Of a DNA stretch of 64,000 nucleotides, positions 25,679-32,603 are shown piece after piece. The number at the start of each line of letters is the position of its first letter. The stretch's first letter is position 1. This DNA is from Arminella tubonensis (GTDB taxonomy: Bacteria > Pseudomonadota > Alphaproteobacteria > Rhizobiales > Rhizobiaceae). Where the stretch lies: NCBI RefSeq assembly GCF_003240585.1, contig NZ_PCDP01000038.1:124001-188000 (forward strand), read 5' to 3'. Under the pieces are notes generated by a model. That model was not told the DNA's origin and made no database searches. It worked only from the letters and a program-made list of their open reading frames with translations. The position numbers and the translations under genes were made by a program.

Positions 25679-25971
25679 TGCCGGGTCCCCTTGGCAAGCA
25701 GGTGATCGATGTTGACACCGATCAGCTGCATCGTTTTCTGAAATGCATCCGACACCTTGGAAAAGGTGAAGGACAGCTTGTCTTCATCCCAAGTCTTGGC
25801 AGCGGCCATGATTACCTGGACGCATAGAGCCCCGACCCTTTCGACGCCCGAGGCGTCGACCACGACGTTGCTGCCGCGTAGTCCCATCAATTTGCCGCGA
25901 AGCGTCGAAGCTTCGTTGAGGTCCAGCACTGCGGCCAGACTGATTGTCTTTTCGCCCTTCTTGCCTGCCAT
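25675..25971 (-). CDS. cheS: STAS-domain chemotaxis protein CheS (also called CheX in Rhizobium)
   Basis: A 98-residue single STAS-like domain with no membrane segment, readable from 'SLAAVLDLNEASTLRGKLMG' and 'VVDASGVERVGALCVQVIMA'. In Sinorhizobium meliloti the protein at this operon position (CheS) forms a complex with CheA, tightens CheA-CheY1 binding and speeds CheY1-P decay. The Ser usually phosphorylated in anti-sigma antagonists is not obvious here: the segment reads VGAL. It overlaps cheY1 by 4 bases, and its ATG overlaps the stop of the short frame described below. Confidence 0.85.
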   Translation of the reverse strand: MAGKKGEKTISLAAVLDLNEASTLRGKLMGLRGSNVVVDASGVERVGALCVQVIMAAAKTWDEDKLSFTFSKVSDAFQKTMQLIGVNIDHLLAKGTRQ

Positions 25972-26045
25972 CAGATCGTTTCCTGTCGGTTGAATTCAGG
26001 CCACACCGCCTGCATACGCATCAAATCAAAGCTGTCAAAAAACAT
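25971..26045 (-). CDS. Candidate 24-residue ORF bridging icpA and cheS
   Basis: The sequence 'MFFDSFDLMRMQAVWPEFNR' plus QETI is encoded between icpA and cheS. Its ATG lies inside the last codons of icpA (+1 frame) with GGGAGG eight bases upstream, and its TGA overlaps the cheS ATG as TGATG. It may be a small coupling ORF. Alternatively it is the real C-terminus of IcpA, cut off here by a frameshift (see findings). 'VWPEF' fits the loose aromatic-x-x-aromatic pattern of receptor pentapeptides. Real expression is unproven. Confidence 0.4.
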   Translation of the reverse strand: MFFDSFDLMRMQAVWPEFNRQETI

Positions 26046-27702
26046 TCCGATGGCCTCCCAGTCCTGCTGCACGCCGCGGAAAGTCGAAGGCATCGTCGGC
26101 CTCCGCCTCGGCATATGACACCAGGGAGAAGCTATCTCCACGAAGCTCAGGCGCGGCGGCAACAGTGCTGCGCGGCGCGCGGCCGGCATCGGCATATTGC
26201 TTCTCGCGGGCGATGCGGAATTCACGGATCGTCTGGCCCAGTTCAAGGATGACCGTCTGCAGCGTGTCGGCGCCTTCGCCGGTGCTGCGGGCAAGTGCGC
26301 CCGTGCCGGCTACGCGTTCGCCCAGACTTCCGACCTCCGATGTGACGGCATTGAGACCAGCCGCCTGATCGTCCGTCGCATTTGCGATGCCTGATATTGC
26401 GTCGTTGATGTCGCCGACCTGCCGGACGATGTTGCCGATGGCCTCCTGCGTCCGGCCGACCATCTGGACGCCGGCATCGACCTGCGCCTTGGTGCCCGAC
26501 ACCAATGTCTTTATCTCGCGGGCGGCATCGGCGGAGCGCTGCGCAAGTGCGCGTACTTCCTGCGCGACGACGGCAAAGCCGCGACCGCTATCGCCGGCAC
26601 GAGCGGCTTCGATCCCGGCGTTCAGCGCCAAAAGGTTGGTCTGGAAAGCAATCTCGTCGATGACGCCGATGATCTCGCCGATCTTCTCGGCCGAGGTTTC
26701 GATGTCGGACATCGCGGCAATTGCCTGGCCGACGACAAGGCCGCTCGCCTCGGCAGCCACGCGCGTCGAAGATACGGCTCGCTCCGTAGAGCGCGTGCTC
26801 GACGCATTGTCGCGTACCTGGTCGGCAAGGTTGGCCAGAAGCTTTGCCGCACCGAGAAGTTCCTGGGAGTGACTCGCGGAGGATTGGGTCAGCGTGCGGC
26901 TATCGCGGGCGATGGCGCCTGTGGTTGCTTCGGCGGCCTGTAGCCGGCCGGAAAGCGAGACGAAATCGCCTTGCACCTCATCCAGCGCCGCATTCAGCGT
27001 TTGTGCCAGATCCGCATAGGCTGCAGGTACATCCGGGCTGACGCGGACAGTCAGATCACGCTCGCCAAGGGCGCGGACGACGTCGCCGAAGATATCGACG
27101 ACCTCGGCCTGATCGGCGGCGCGCTGATCCGCCAGCGCTCGTTGATGGCTGATGCGGGTCTCGTTGAAGCGCAGCGACACGGCGATCTCGACGTCCACCA
27201 TGACAAGCCGGACGATCGCGGACATCAGTTCGGACAGTTCGCGTGCACGGCGTTTCGAACCCGGCAACAGCGCACGCACGCCCATGTCCTCGGCAATTCC
27301 CGAAAGCAGGTGCTCGAGAATGACGCCGTGGCCGGCAATATGCCAGCGGGGATCGAGCCCCATCTTGCTTTCGGAATCGGAGAGAACCTTGACGCGTTCG
27401 GCATAAAGGCTGTCGAAGCGGGCGTCAGTCAGGACGTCCCAATGGGAAGACTGCAGGTCGTGGAGACGCTCTACCTGGCGTTCGGTCGAAAAATTGCGGG
27501 AAGCATCGGGAAATGACTGGTAGCGCTGGAAAAGATCGCGGAGGCCGGCCTTCAGATGCGCCTGCAGCATCGGGCGATGGCGACGCACGGCCTCGCACTG
27601 CTCGGCATCGAGACCGGCAAAGCGCAAGCGGTCGCGAAGGCTGCCTGCCTGCGCCCGTTGTGCCTGATCTGATGGCTGGTCTTGCGCCAAAGCCGTCCCC
27701 AC
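26035..27702 (-). CDS. icpA: Cytoplasmic globin-domain chemoreceptor IcpA
   Basis: A soluble methyl-accepting chemotaxis protein of 555 residues, the usual first gene of rhizobial che operons. Residues 25-190 look like a sensor globin ('SHWDVLTDARFDSLYAERVK' then 'KMGLDPRWHIAGHG'), followed by a HAMP-like linker ('ALGERDLTVRVSPDVPAAY') and a signalling coil with hairpin tip 'IDEIAFQTNLLALNAGIEAA' and 'RAGDSGRGFAVVAQEVRAL'. No membrane spans are present. Where haem-binding sensor globins have the proximal His (HVRIGL pattern), this one has Glu111 in 'ESKMGLDP', so haem binding is doubtful. The start is GTG. The last 13 or so residues look unlike protein, which may indicate a late frameshift. 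Confidence 0.9.
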   Translation of the reverse strand: MGTALAQDQPSDQAQRAQAGSLRDRLRFAGLDAEQCEAVRRHRPMLQAHLKAGLRDLFQRYQSFPDASRNFSTERQVERLHDLQSSHWDVLTDARFDSLYAERVKVLSDSESKMGLDPRWHIAGHGVILEHLLSGIAEDMGVRALLPGSKRRARELSELMSAIVRLVMVDVEIAVSLRFNETRISHQRALADQRAADQAEVVDIFGDVVRALGERDLTVRVSPDVPAAYADLAQTLNAALDEVQGDFVSLSGRLQAAEATTGAIARDSRTLTQSSASHSQELLGAAKLLANLADQVRDNASSTRSTERAVSSTRVAAEASGLVVGQAIAAMSDIETSAEKIGEIIGVIDEIAFQTNLLALNAGIEAARAGDSGRGFAVVAQEVRALAQRSADAAREIKTLVSGTKAQVDAGVQMVGRTQEAIGNIVRQVGDINDAISGIANATDDQAAGLNAVTSEVGSLGERVAGTGALARSTGEGADTLQTVILELGQTIREFRIAREKQYADAGRAPRSTVAAAPELRGDSFSLVSYAEAEADDAFDFPRRAAGLGGHRNVF

Positions 27703-28121
27703 CGAAATGTGCCAGGCGCAACGGCCCGACGAAATTCTGATAATCCAGCATTAACAATGAGATAGCGAGACGCTGCACTTGGCCGCCGGTTTCAAATACC
27801 GGAAGGCAAAAGCCTGCTCATTCACCGAAGTCAGTGCTGGAACTGCTTACTGAGATGAAATCCGGGATTGGAACCGGGTACGGCGGGGCGGCTTCATGCC
27901 TGGTGGAAGAGGAAGACATTCTCCCATTCCGACGTCTAACCCAATGTTTATGGTTAATTCGTTGCTTGAAGGTTAATAAGCGCCCGCTGCCCCTCGCTTT
28001 TGAACTAAAATGAAATTTAGCTTGCAGACAATTAGCCAAATCGAATAGACGCAAGTCAGGAGCAAGTTTCGCGTTGTAGTCGAAGAACCACCACGACTTC
28101 GATATCGATAAGGGAAGAGCA
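27703..28121. promoter_or_regulatory. Upstream region of the che operon
   Basis: About 420 bases with no convincing gene. It should hold the icpA promoter. A direct repeat GGTTAAT occurs at 27952-27958 and 27971-27977, with 12 bases between, and the surrounding 27940-28060 is more AT-rich than its neighbours. I could not fix a promoter. Confidence 0.35.
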
Positions 28122-28235
28122 ATGATTGTTCTTGGTTTGAGCGCTTCGCTCATTGCCAGCATGACGCTGTTTGCAATCGCACTGTTGAGCCGGATCGAAT
28201 TTTCACGGGACCGGATCGCACTGCGCGTGTTCTAG
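28122..28235 (+). CDS. Candidate 37-residue single-span membrane protein
   Basis: The frame starts with ATG at 28122 behind AAGGGAAGA at good spacing and encodes a hydrophobic span (about residues 2-22, 'IVLGLSASLIASMTLFAIAL') followed by a basic tail ending in Val-Phe. Small membrane proteins of this form are common in bacteria and often missed. It lies alone in the gap between the che operon and the glycosyltransferase gene. Function unknown. Confidence 0.45.
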   Translation: MIVLGLSASLIASMTLFAIALLSRIEFSRDRIALRVF

Positions 28236-28404
28236 TCTCCGGCAATCAGCCAGACACAAAATTCTCATGTGACAAGCCTTATGGCCGCAGCCGGCTGGTT
28301 GCTCGCACATATCGTTGTGCGCTGCGATGGCGGCGGCTGGCGTTGGGCCCGATAGTGCCATATGAAGGCGGCCATTCGTCGACCGGCCTCAAGATCGAGC
28401 AGCA

Positions 28405-29886
28405 ATGTCCAGCCTTGCCCCCATCGAAACAAGCAACAGAATTCTATCGCTTCGACTTGCCCTGCTGATCATCCTTGCGGTGACGCTCTGGCGGGTCGTC
28501 ATGCTTTATTTCAACACGACGGATCTCTTCGTCGATGAATCCCAGTATTGGTTCTGGGGGCAGAATCTCGATTTCGGATATTATTCCAAGCCGCCGATGA
28601 TCGCCTGGGTGATCCGGCTGTTCAACGCGCTTTCCGGCTCCGACAAGACATTCTGGATCCGGCTTTCGGCGCCTCTCTTTCACATGGCAACCGCTCTCGT
28701 TCTGATGCGGGCGTCGCGCCGCCTTCTTGGACCCGAGATCGAGCCCTGGGTCGGCGTCACCTTCGTCACGCTGCCGGCGGTCTCGCTGTCGTCCGTGCTG
28801 GTCTCGACCGACACCATCCAGATCCTGTTCGTCTCGATCGGGATATGGGCTTTCCTTGGCCTCAACAAGCGGACGTCCGTCGTCGAGGCCCTCATTCTCG
28901 GTGTCAGCCTCGGTCTGGCGTTCCTGACGAAATATTCCGTGCTCTTCATGCTGCCCGGCGTCGCGATCGCAATGATCACCCTGCCCTCGGCACGGGTGGC
29001 GTGGCGCGACGTGATCATCGCTGCCGTTGCAGGCGCGATCGTCGTTGCGCCCAATCTCTTATGGAACCTGTCGCACGACATCGCGACGGTGCGCCACACC
29101 GAGAGCATCGCCCACTGGGATGGAACCGGCAAAGGCAATGGGGTGCTTCTCCATCTGCTCGGCGGGCTGGAGTTCGTCGCCGCGCAGTTCGGCGTCGTCG
29201 GCCCGATCGTATTTTTCGCAATGCTCTGGGGGGCGTGGCGCGTGATCCGCGGGGAAAGCGGCCCGCAGGAAAAGTTGCTTGTCTGGCTCTCCATCCCAGT
29301 CGTGCTTTTGATCACGCTGCAGGCGCTGTTTGCAAAAGCCTATGCCAACTGGGCGGTCACCGCGTTTGCCGCCGGCACAATTCTTGCTGTCTGGCTGCTC
29401 AAGGATACCAGGCGCGGGCTTACCACCTCGCTGATCATCAATGGCATTCCGGCGATCCTGCTGCCGATCCTCACCGTCTTTGCCGGCGATTTGAAGCTGC
29501 CGAACGGCGATCTGCTGATGAAGCGCTATGTCGGGCGGAGCGCGATCAGCCTCCAGATCGCCGATATGGCCAGCAAGGCGCATACCGATCTCATCGTTGC
29601 CGACAACAGGGATATCCTGGCGGACCTGTTCTACACGCTGAAGGGCAAGCCCTACCACGTCTATGCCCGCAATTTCGGCGGCTTCCCCAAGAGCTATTAC
29701 GAGCAGATGTTCTCGCTGCCCCCAGAGACGACGGCCGACGTGCTTTATGTGGCGACATCGCCGTTCGACTGTGCAAGCGGCACCGCGGAACTTGTCAGCA
29801 CGTGGAAACCGGATTTCGGCTACATGAGGGACAAGGCGCTTTACGCCTACCGCGTTTCTCCGAGCTGCCTGGCGCCGACGCCCTGA
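28405..29886 (+). CDS. GT39-type membrane glycosyltransferase
   Basis: A 493-residue integral membrane protein with about 10-12 hydrophobic segments. The first periplasmic loop has the acidic motif 'TTDLFVDESQYWFWGQNL' (Asp-Glu catalytic type) and 'FGYYSKPPMIAWVIRLFN', both typical of the PMT_2/ArnT-like GT39 family, which use polyprenyl-phosphate sugars to modify lipids, LPS or glycans on the outer face of the inner membrane. The soluble C-terminal part (about residues 370-493) is short. The acceptor cannot be told from sequence. There is no matching operon partner. Confidence 0.87.
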   Translation: MSSLAPIETSNRILSLRLALLIILAVTLWRVVMLYFNTTDLFVDESQYWFWGQNLDFGYYSKPPMIAWVIRLFNALSGSDKTFWIRLSAPLFHMATALVLMRASRRLLGPEIEPWVGVTFVTLPAVSLSSVLVSTDTIQILFVSIGIWAFLGLNKRTSVVEALILGVSLGLAFLTKYSVLFMLPGVAIAMITLPSARVAWRDVIIAAVAGAIVVAPNLLWNLSHDIATVRHTESIAHWDGTGKGNGVLLHLLGGLEFVAAQFGVVGPIVFFAMLWGAWRVIRGESGPQEKLLVWLSIPVVLLITLQALFAKAYANWAVTAFAAGTILAVWLLKDTRRGLTTSLIINGIPAILLPILTVFAGDLKLPNGDLLMKRYVGRSAISLQIADMASKAHTDLIVADNRDILADLFYTLKGKPYHVYARNFGGFPKSYYEQMFSLPPETTADVLYVATSPFDCASGTAELVSTWKPDFGYMRDKALYAYRVSPSCLAPTP

Positions 29887-29898
29887 GATTCAGCCAGG

Positions 29899-30141
29899 TC
29901 AGCCTTGTGCCGTTGCGCGCAGGGCAATTGCCCACCCGAGCCCGGCAATCTCGACGAATGCAACGCCGCCTTCCTCGAAGGCAAGGCGCAATTGTGCCTC
30001 CGTCGCACGATGGATATCATGCCTACTACCCTCGTAGTCGCGAATCGTGCTGCGGGAAACGCCGGCGCGATCGGCCAGATCCGATTGCGTCCAGTCGAGG
30101 AAACCACGTGCCGCGCGGCAATGTGCCGGCGTTAAAATCAT
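29899..30141 (-). CDS. Small XRE-family transcriptional regulator
   Basis: An 80-residue protein starting at the ATG 30139-30141, behind GAAAGAG; an in-frame ATG at 30162 has a weaker site. It is almost all helix-turn-helix: 'MILTPAHCRAARGFLDWTQS' and 'DLADRAGVSRSTIRDYEGSR'. This compact form is frequent in rhizobia. It faces the antiporter gene across about 100 bases that contain an ATATTG-GT-CAATAT inverted repeat, so it may control itself and/or the antiporter; that is inference. Confidence 0.8.
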   Translation of the reverse strand: MILTPAHCRAARGFLDWTQSDLADRAGVSRSTIRDYEGSRHDIHRATEAQLRLAFEEGGVAFVEIAGLGWAIALRATAQG

Positions 30142-30177
30142 TGCTCTTTCGCCTTGAATCATCTGAAAATATCACCC

Positions 30178-30191
30178 ATATTGGTCAATAT
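30178..30191. promoter_or_regulatory. Inverted repeat between the XRE regulator and the antiporter
   Basis: ATATTG and CAATAT form 6-bp arms around GT. Nearby copies of GTCAATAT/GTCAAATAT form a loose direct repeat up to 30205. The site lies in the divergent promoter region and suits a small dimeric HTH protein as operator. Confidence 0.4.
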
Positions 30192-30242
30192 ACGTCAAAT
30201 ATGTCATAAACTTCGCAGGATTTCCAGCATCGGGAGACAACA

Positions 30243-32072
30243 ATGCCGCATGAAACGCCCCTGATCTCGACCATCGTCATGGGCCTCGTGCTGGCATTCA
30301 TCTTCGGGGCGATCGCCCATCGGCTGCGCATGCCGCCACTGGTCGGATATCTCATCGCCGGCATCCTTTCTGGCCCATATACGCCCGGCTTCGTCGCCGA
30401 CCAGAGCCTCGCGCCGGAACTTGCCGAGATCGGCGTCATCCTGTTGATGTTTGGCGTCGGCCTGCATTTTTCGCTGAAAGACCTGCTGTCGGTGCGCGGC
30501 ATCGCCGTTCCCGGCGCCATCGTCCAGATCGGCTTTGCGACCCTGCTCGGCTGGGGCATGGGCACCCTGCTGGGCTGGCCGCTCGGCGGAAGCCTCGTCT
30601 TCGGGCTGGCGCTATCGGTGGCCTCGACGGTCGTCCTCCTGAAGGCGCTCCAGGAGCGGCGGCTGGTTGAAACGGAACGGGGCAGGATCGCGGTCGGCTG
30701 GCTGATCGTCGAGGATCTGGCGATGGTCCTTGCACTGGTGCTCATTCCAGCTGCGGCAAGCGTCACGGGCGATGGACACGGCGCCGTCGAGCCGCTGTCT
30801 GCTGCGCTGAACAGTCTGCTTGGGTTGAACCTCGGCATCGGTGGCATCATCGGGATGACACTGCTGAAGGTCGTGCTCTTCGTCGGCCTGATGCTCGTCT
30901 TTGGACGGCGCGTCATTCCGTGGATCCTGCACAGGACGGCGCATACGGGTTCCCGCGAGCTGTTCCGGCTCGGCGTACTGGCGATCGCGCTCGGTGTCGC
31001 TTTCGGCGCGGCAAAGCTCTTTGGCGTTTCGCTAGCGCTTGGCGCGTTCTTCGCCGGCATGGTTCTCGCGGAAAGTGAACTCAGCCATCGGGCGGCCGAG
31101 GAAAGCCTGCCGCTGCGCGATGCCTTTGCCGTGTTGTTCTTCGTTTCGGTCGGCATGCTTTTCAATCCGACCATCCTCGTCGAACAGCCTCTGCTGGTGC
31201 TGGCGACCGTGTTCATCATCATCGTCGGCAAGTCGGCCGCAGCATTCCTCATCGTCATCGCCTTCCGAAGGCCGATCGGCACGGCGCTGACCATTTCAGC
31301 CAGCCTTTCGCAGATCGGCGAATTCTCCTTCATTCTTGCAGCGCTCGGGGTAGAGCTGGGGCTGCTGCCCGAACAGGGGCGCGACCTGATCCTTGCCGGC
31401 GCGATCATCTCTATCATCCTCAATCCGCTGGTGTTCTTCATCTGCGACCGATTGAAGCGGGTGCTGGAAAGCCGGGTGCCTCAAGCGGAGGAGACCGCAA
31501 TAGACGCGGACGGTCCGGAGGCGGCTGAGAGTGCCAACCCAGTCGCGACGGATGCTGGAAAGGACGAGCCGGCGCCGACGTCGCTCAGCGGTCATGCCGT
31601 CATCGTGGGTTACGGTCGTGTCGGCAGTATCGTCGTCGAAGGTCTCAAGCAGGCTGGGACGCCGTTCCTTGTCATCGAGGATTCGGACAAGCGCATCGCG
31701 GAGCTTCGCACTCTCGGTGTCGAGGCGATTTCCGGAAATGCGGCTTCGGCCGAGGTGTTGGCCTTTGCCAATCTCGGGGGTGCGGAGAGCCTCGTCATCG
31801 CAATTCCGAACGCATTCGAGACCTGCACCGTCGCCGAGCAGGCGCGCAAGCTCAACCCCTCGATCCTGATCGTGGCGCGGGCACATAGCGATGCGGAAGT
31901 CGACGAAATACTGCGCTACGGCGCGGATACCGTGATCATGGGAGAGCGGGAAATTGCATTGGGGATGGTTGACCGGCTGGCGCAACTGCATCATGACAGG
32001 CCGGACTATGAAGACGAGGAGGCCGCTGGTATGATAGGAGAGGCGAAAATCTCCGCACCAGCGAAAGAATGA
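30243..32072 (+). CDS. CPA2-family cation:proton antiporter with RCK domain (YbaL/KefB-like)
   Basis: A 609-residue protein with 12 or so membrane spans (residues 1-400) of the Na+/H+ exchanger fold, including 'RMPPLVGYLIAGILSGPYTP' and 'FAVLFFVSVGMLFNPTILVE', followed by a cytoplasmic TrkA-N (RCK) domain starting 'HAVIVGYGRVGSIVVEGLKQ', a Rossmann fold with GxGxxG. This layout is that of E. coli YbaL and KefB/KefC, which carry K+ or Na+ out in exchange for protons under nucleotide or glutathione control. The exact ion is not clear from sequence; YbaL is the closer layout because the transporter core is direct and short. Confidence 0.88.
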   Translation: MPHETPLISTIVMGLVLAFIFGAIAHRLRMPPLVGYLIAGILSGPYTPGFVADQSLAPELAEIGVILLMFGVGLHFSLKDLLSVRGIAVPGAIVQIGFATLLGWGMGTLLGWPLGGSLVFGLALSVASTVVLLKALQERRLVETERGRIAVGWLIVEDLAMVLALVLIPAAASVTGDGHGAVEPLSAALNSLLGLNLGIGGIIGMTLLKVVLFVGLMLVFGRRVIPWILHRTAHTGSRELFRLGVLAIALGVAFGAAKLFGVSLALGAFFAGMVLAESELSHRAAEESLPLRDAFAVLFFVSVGMLFNPTILVEQPLLVLATVFIIIVGKSAAAFLIVIAFRRPIGTALTISASLSQIGEFSFILAALGVELGLLPEQGRDLILAGAIISIILNPLVFFICDRLKRVLESRVPQAEETAIDADGPEAAESANPVATDAGKDEPAPTSLSGHAVIVGYGRVGSIVVEGLKQAGTPFLVIEDSDKRIAELRTLGVEAISGNAASAEVLAFANLGGAESLVIAIPNAFETCTVAEQARKLNPSILIVARAHSDAEVDEILRYGADTVIMGEREIALGMVDRLAQLHHDRPDYEDEEAAGMIGEAKISAPAKE

Positions 32073-32150
32073 AGGTCGTTTCAACCCTTGAATCCGTTCG
32101 AAACCGGCGTTGCCGATAGCGAAGAAACCGACTACAGGACGCATCGCGCC

Positions 32151-32507
32151 ATGCCGCGCATGATCGCCTCGCTGGTCGTCGCTTTCTTTGCCTATATCGG
32201 ACTTGCGCTGGGCGGCGGGTTCGGCGCGATAGCCAATACCGAGACCAGCAGCTTTTCAGCCGGCAAGAGCAACCAGCCGCTCTATCAATCCCTGCGCGAT
32301 ACTGCGCGCGGCATCGTTGTGGTCGAGCGAAATGCAGATGCAAAAGGCAGCTGGCATGACGGCAACGCAGCGCTGGCTCCAGTGCCGCCGTCGCTCTCGA
32401 TCTTCAATCCGATATCGCAGCCGCGCGATCTTGCCGGTGCAGCCCCTGCCACGGCAGTTTCGTTCAGGCCCTATCTGGCTCGTGGACCACCACTCGTCGC
32501 GGCCTGA
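32151..32507 (+). CDS. Small hypothetical exported protein
   Basis: A 118-residue frame with a hydrophobic N-terminus (about residues 5-28, 'IASLVVAFFAYIGLALGGGF') that could be a signal peptide or anchor, then a Ser/Pro-rich tail without known motifs. An upstream TTG at 32088 would add 21 residues. Ribosome-binding sites are weak for both starts, so reality is uncertain. It lies between the antiporter and secDF genes on the same strand. Confidence 0.45.
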   Translation: MPRMIASLVVAFFAYIGLALGGGFGAIANTETSSFSAGKSNQPLYQSLRDTARGIVVVERNADAKGSWHDGNAALAPVPPSLSIFNPISQPRDLAGAAPATAVSFRPYLARGPPLVAA

Positions 32508-32603
32508 CCCGATCACGCGCCAAGCGGCGCATCTCCAAAATGACGACAGACATGCAAGCCAGCGATTTTTCCGCTGGCACAAGCATATTCAAGGATTAAA
32601 CAT

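Noticed and set aside
27818..28162. A 114-codon minus-strand frame between icpA and the glycosyltransferase
   Set aside because: No ribosome-binding site, odd Ser/Arg-rich composition, and it overlaps the better supported small ORF on the plus strand.
28281..28355. A 24-residue plus-strand ORF (ATG to TAG)
   Set aside because: No ribosome-binding site and a Trp/Gly/Arg-rich sequence with no clear feature.
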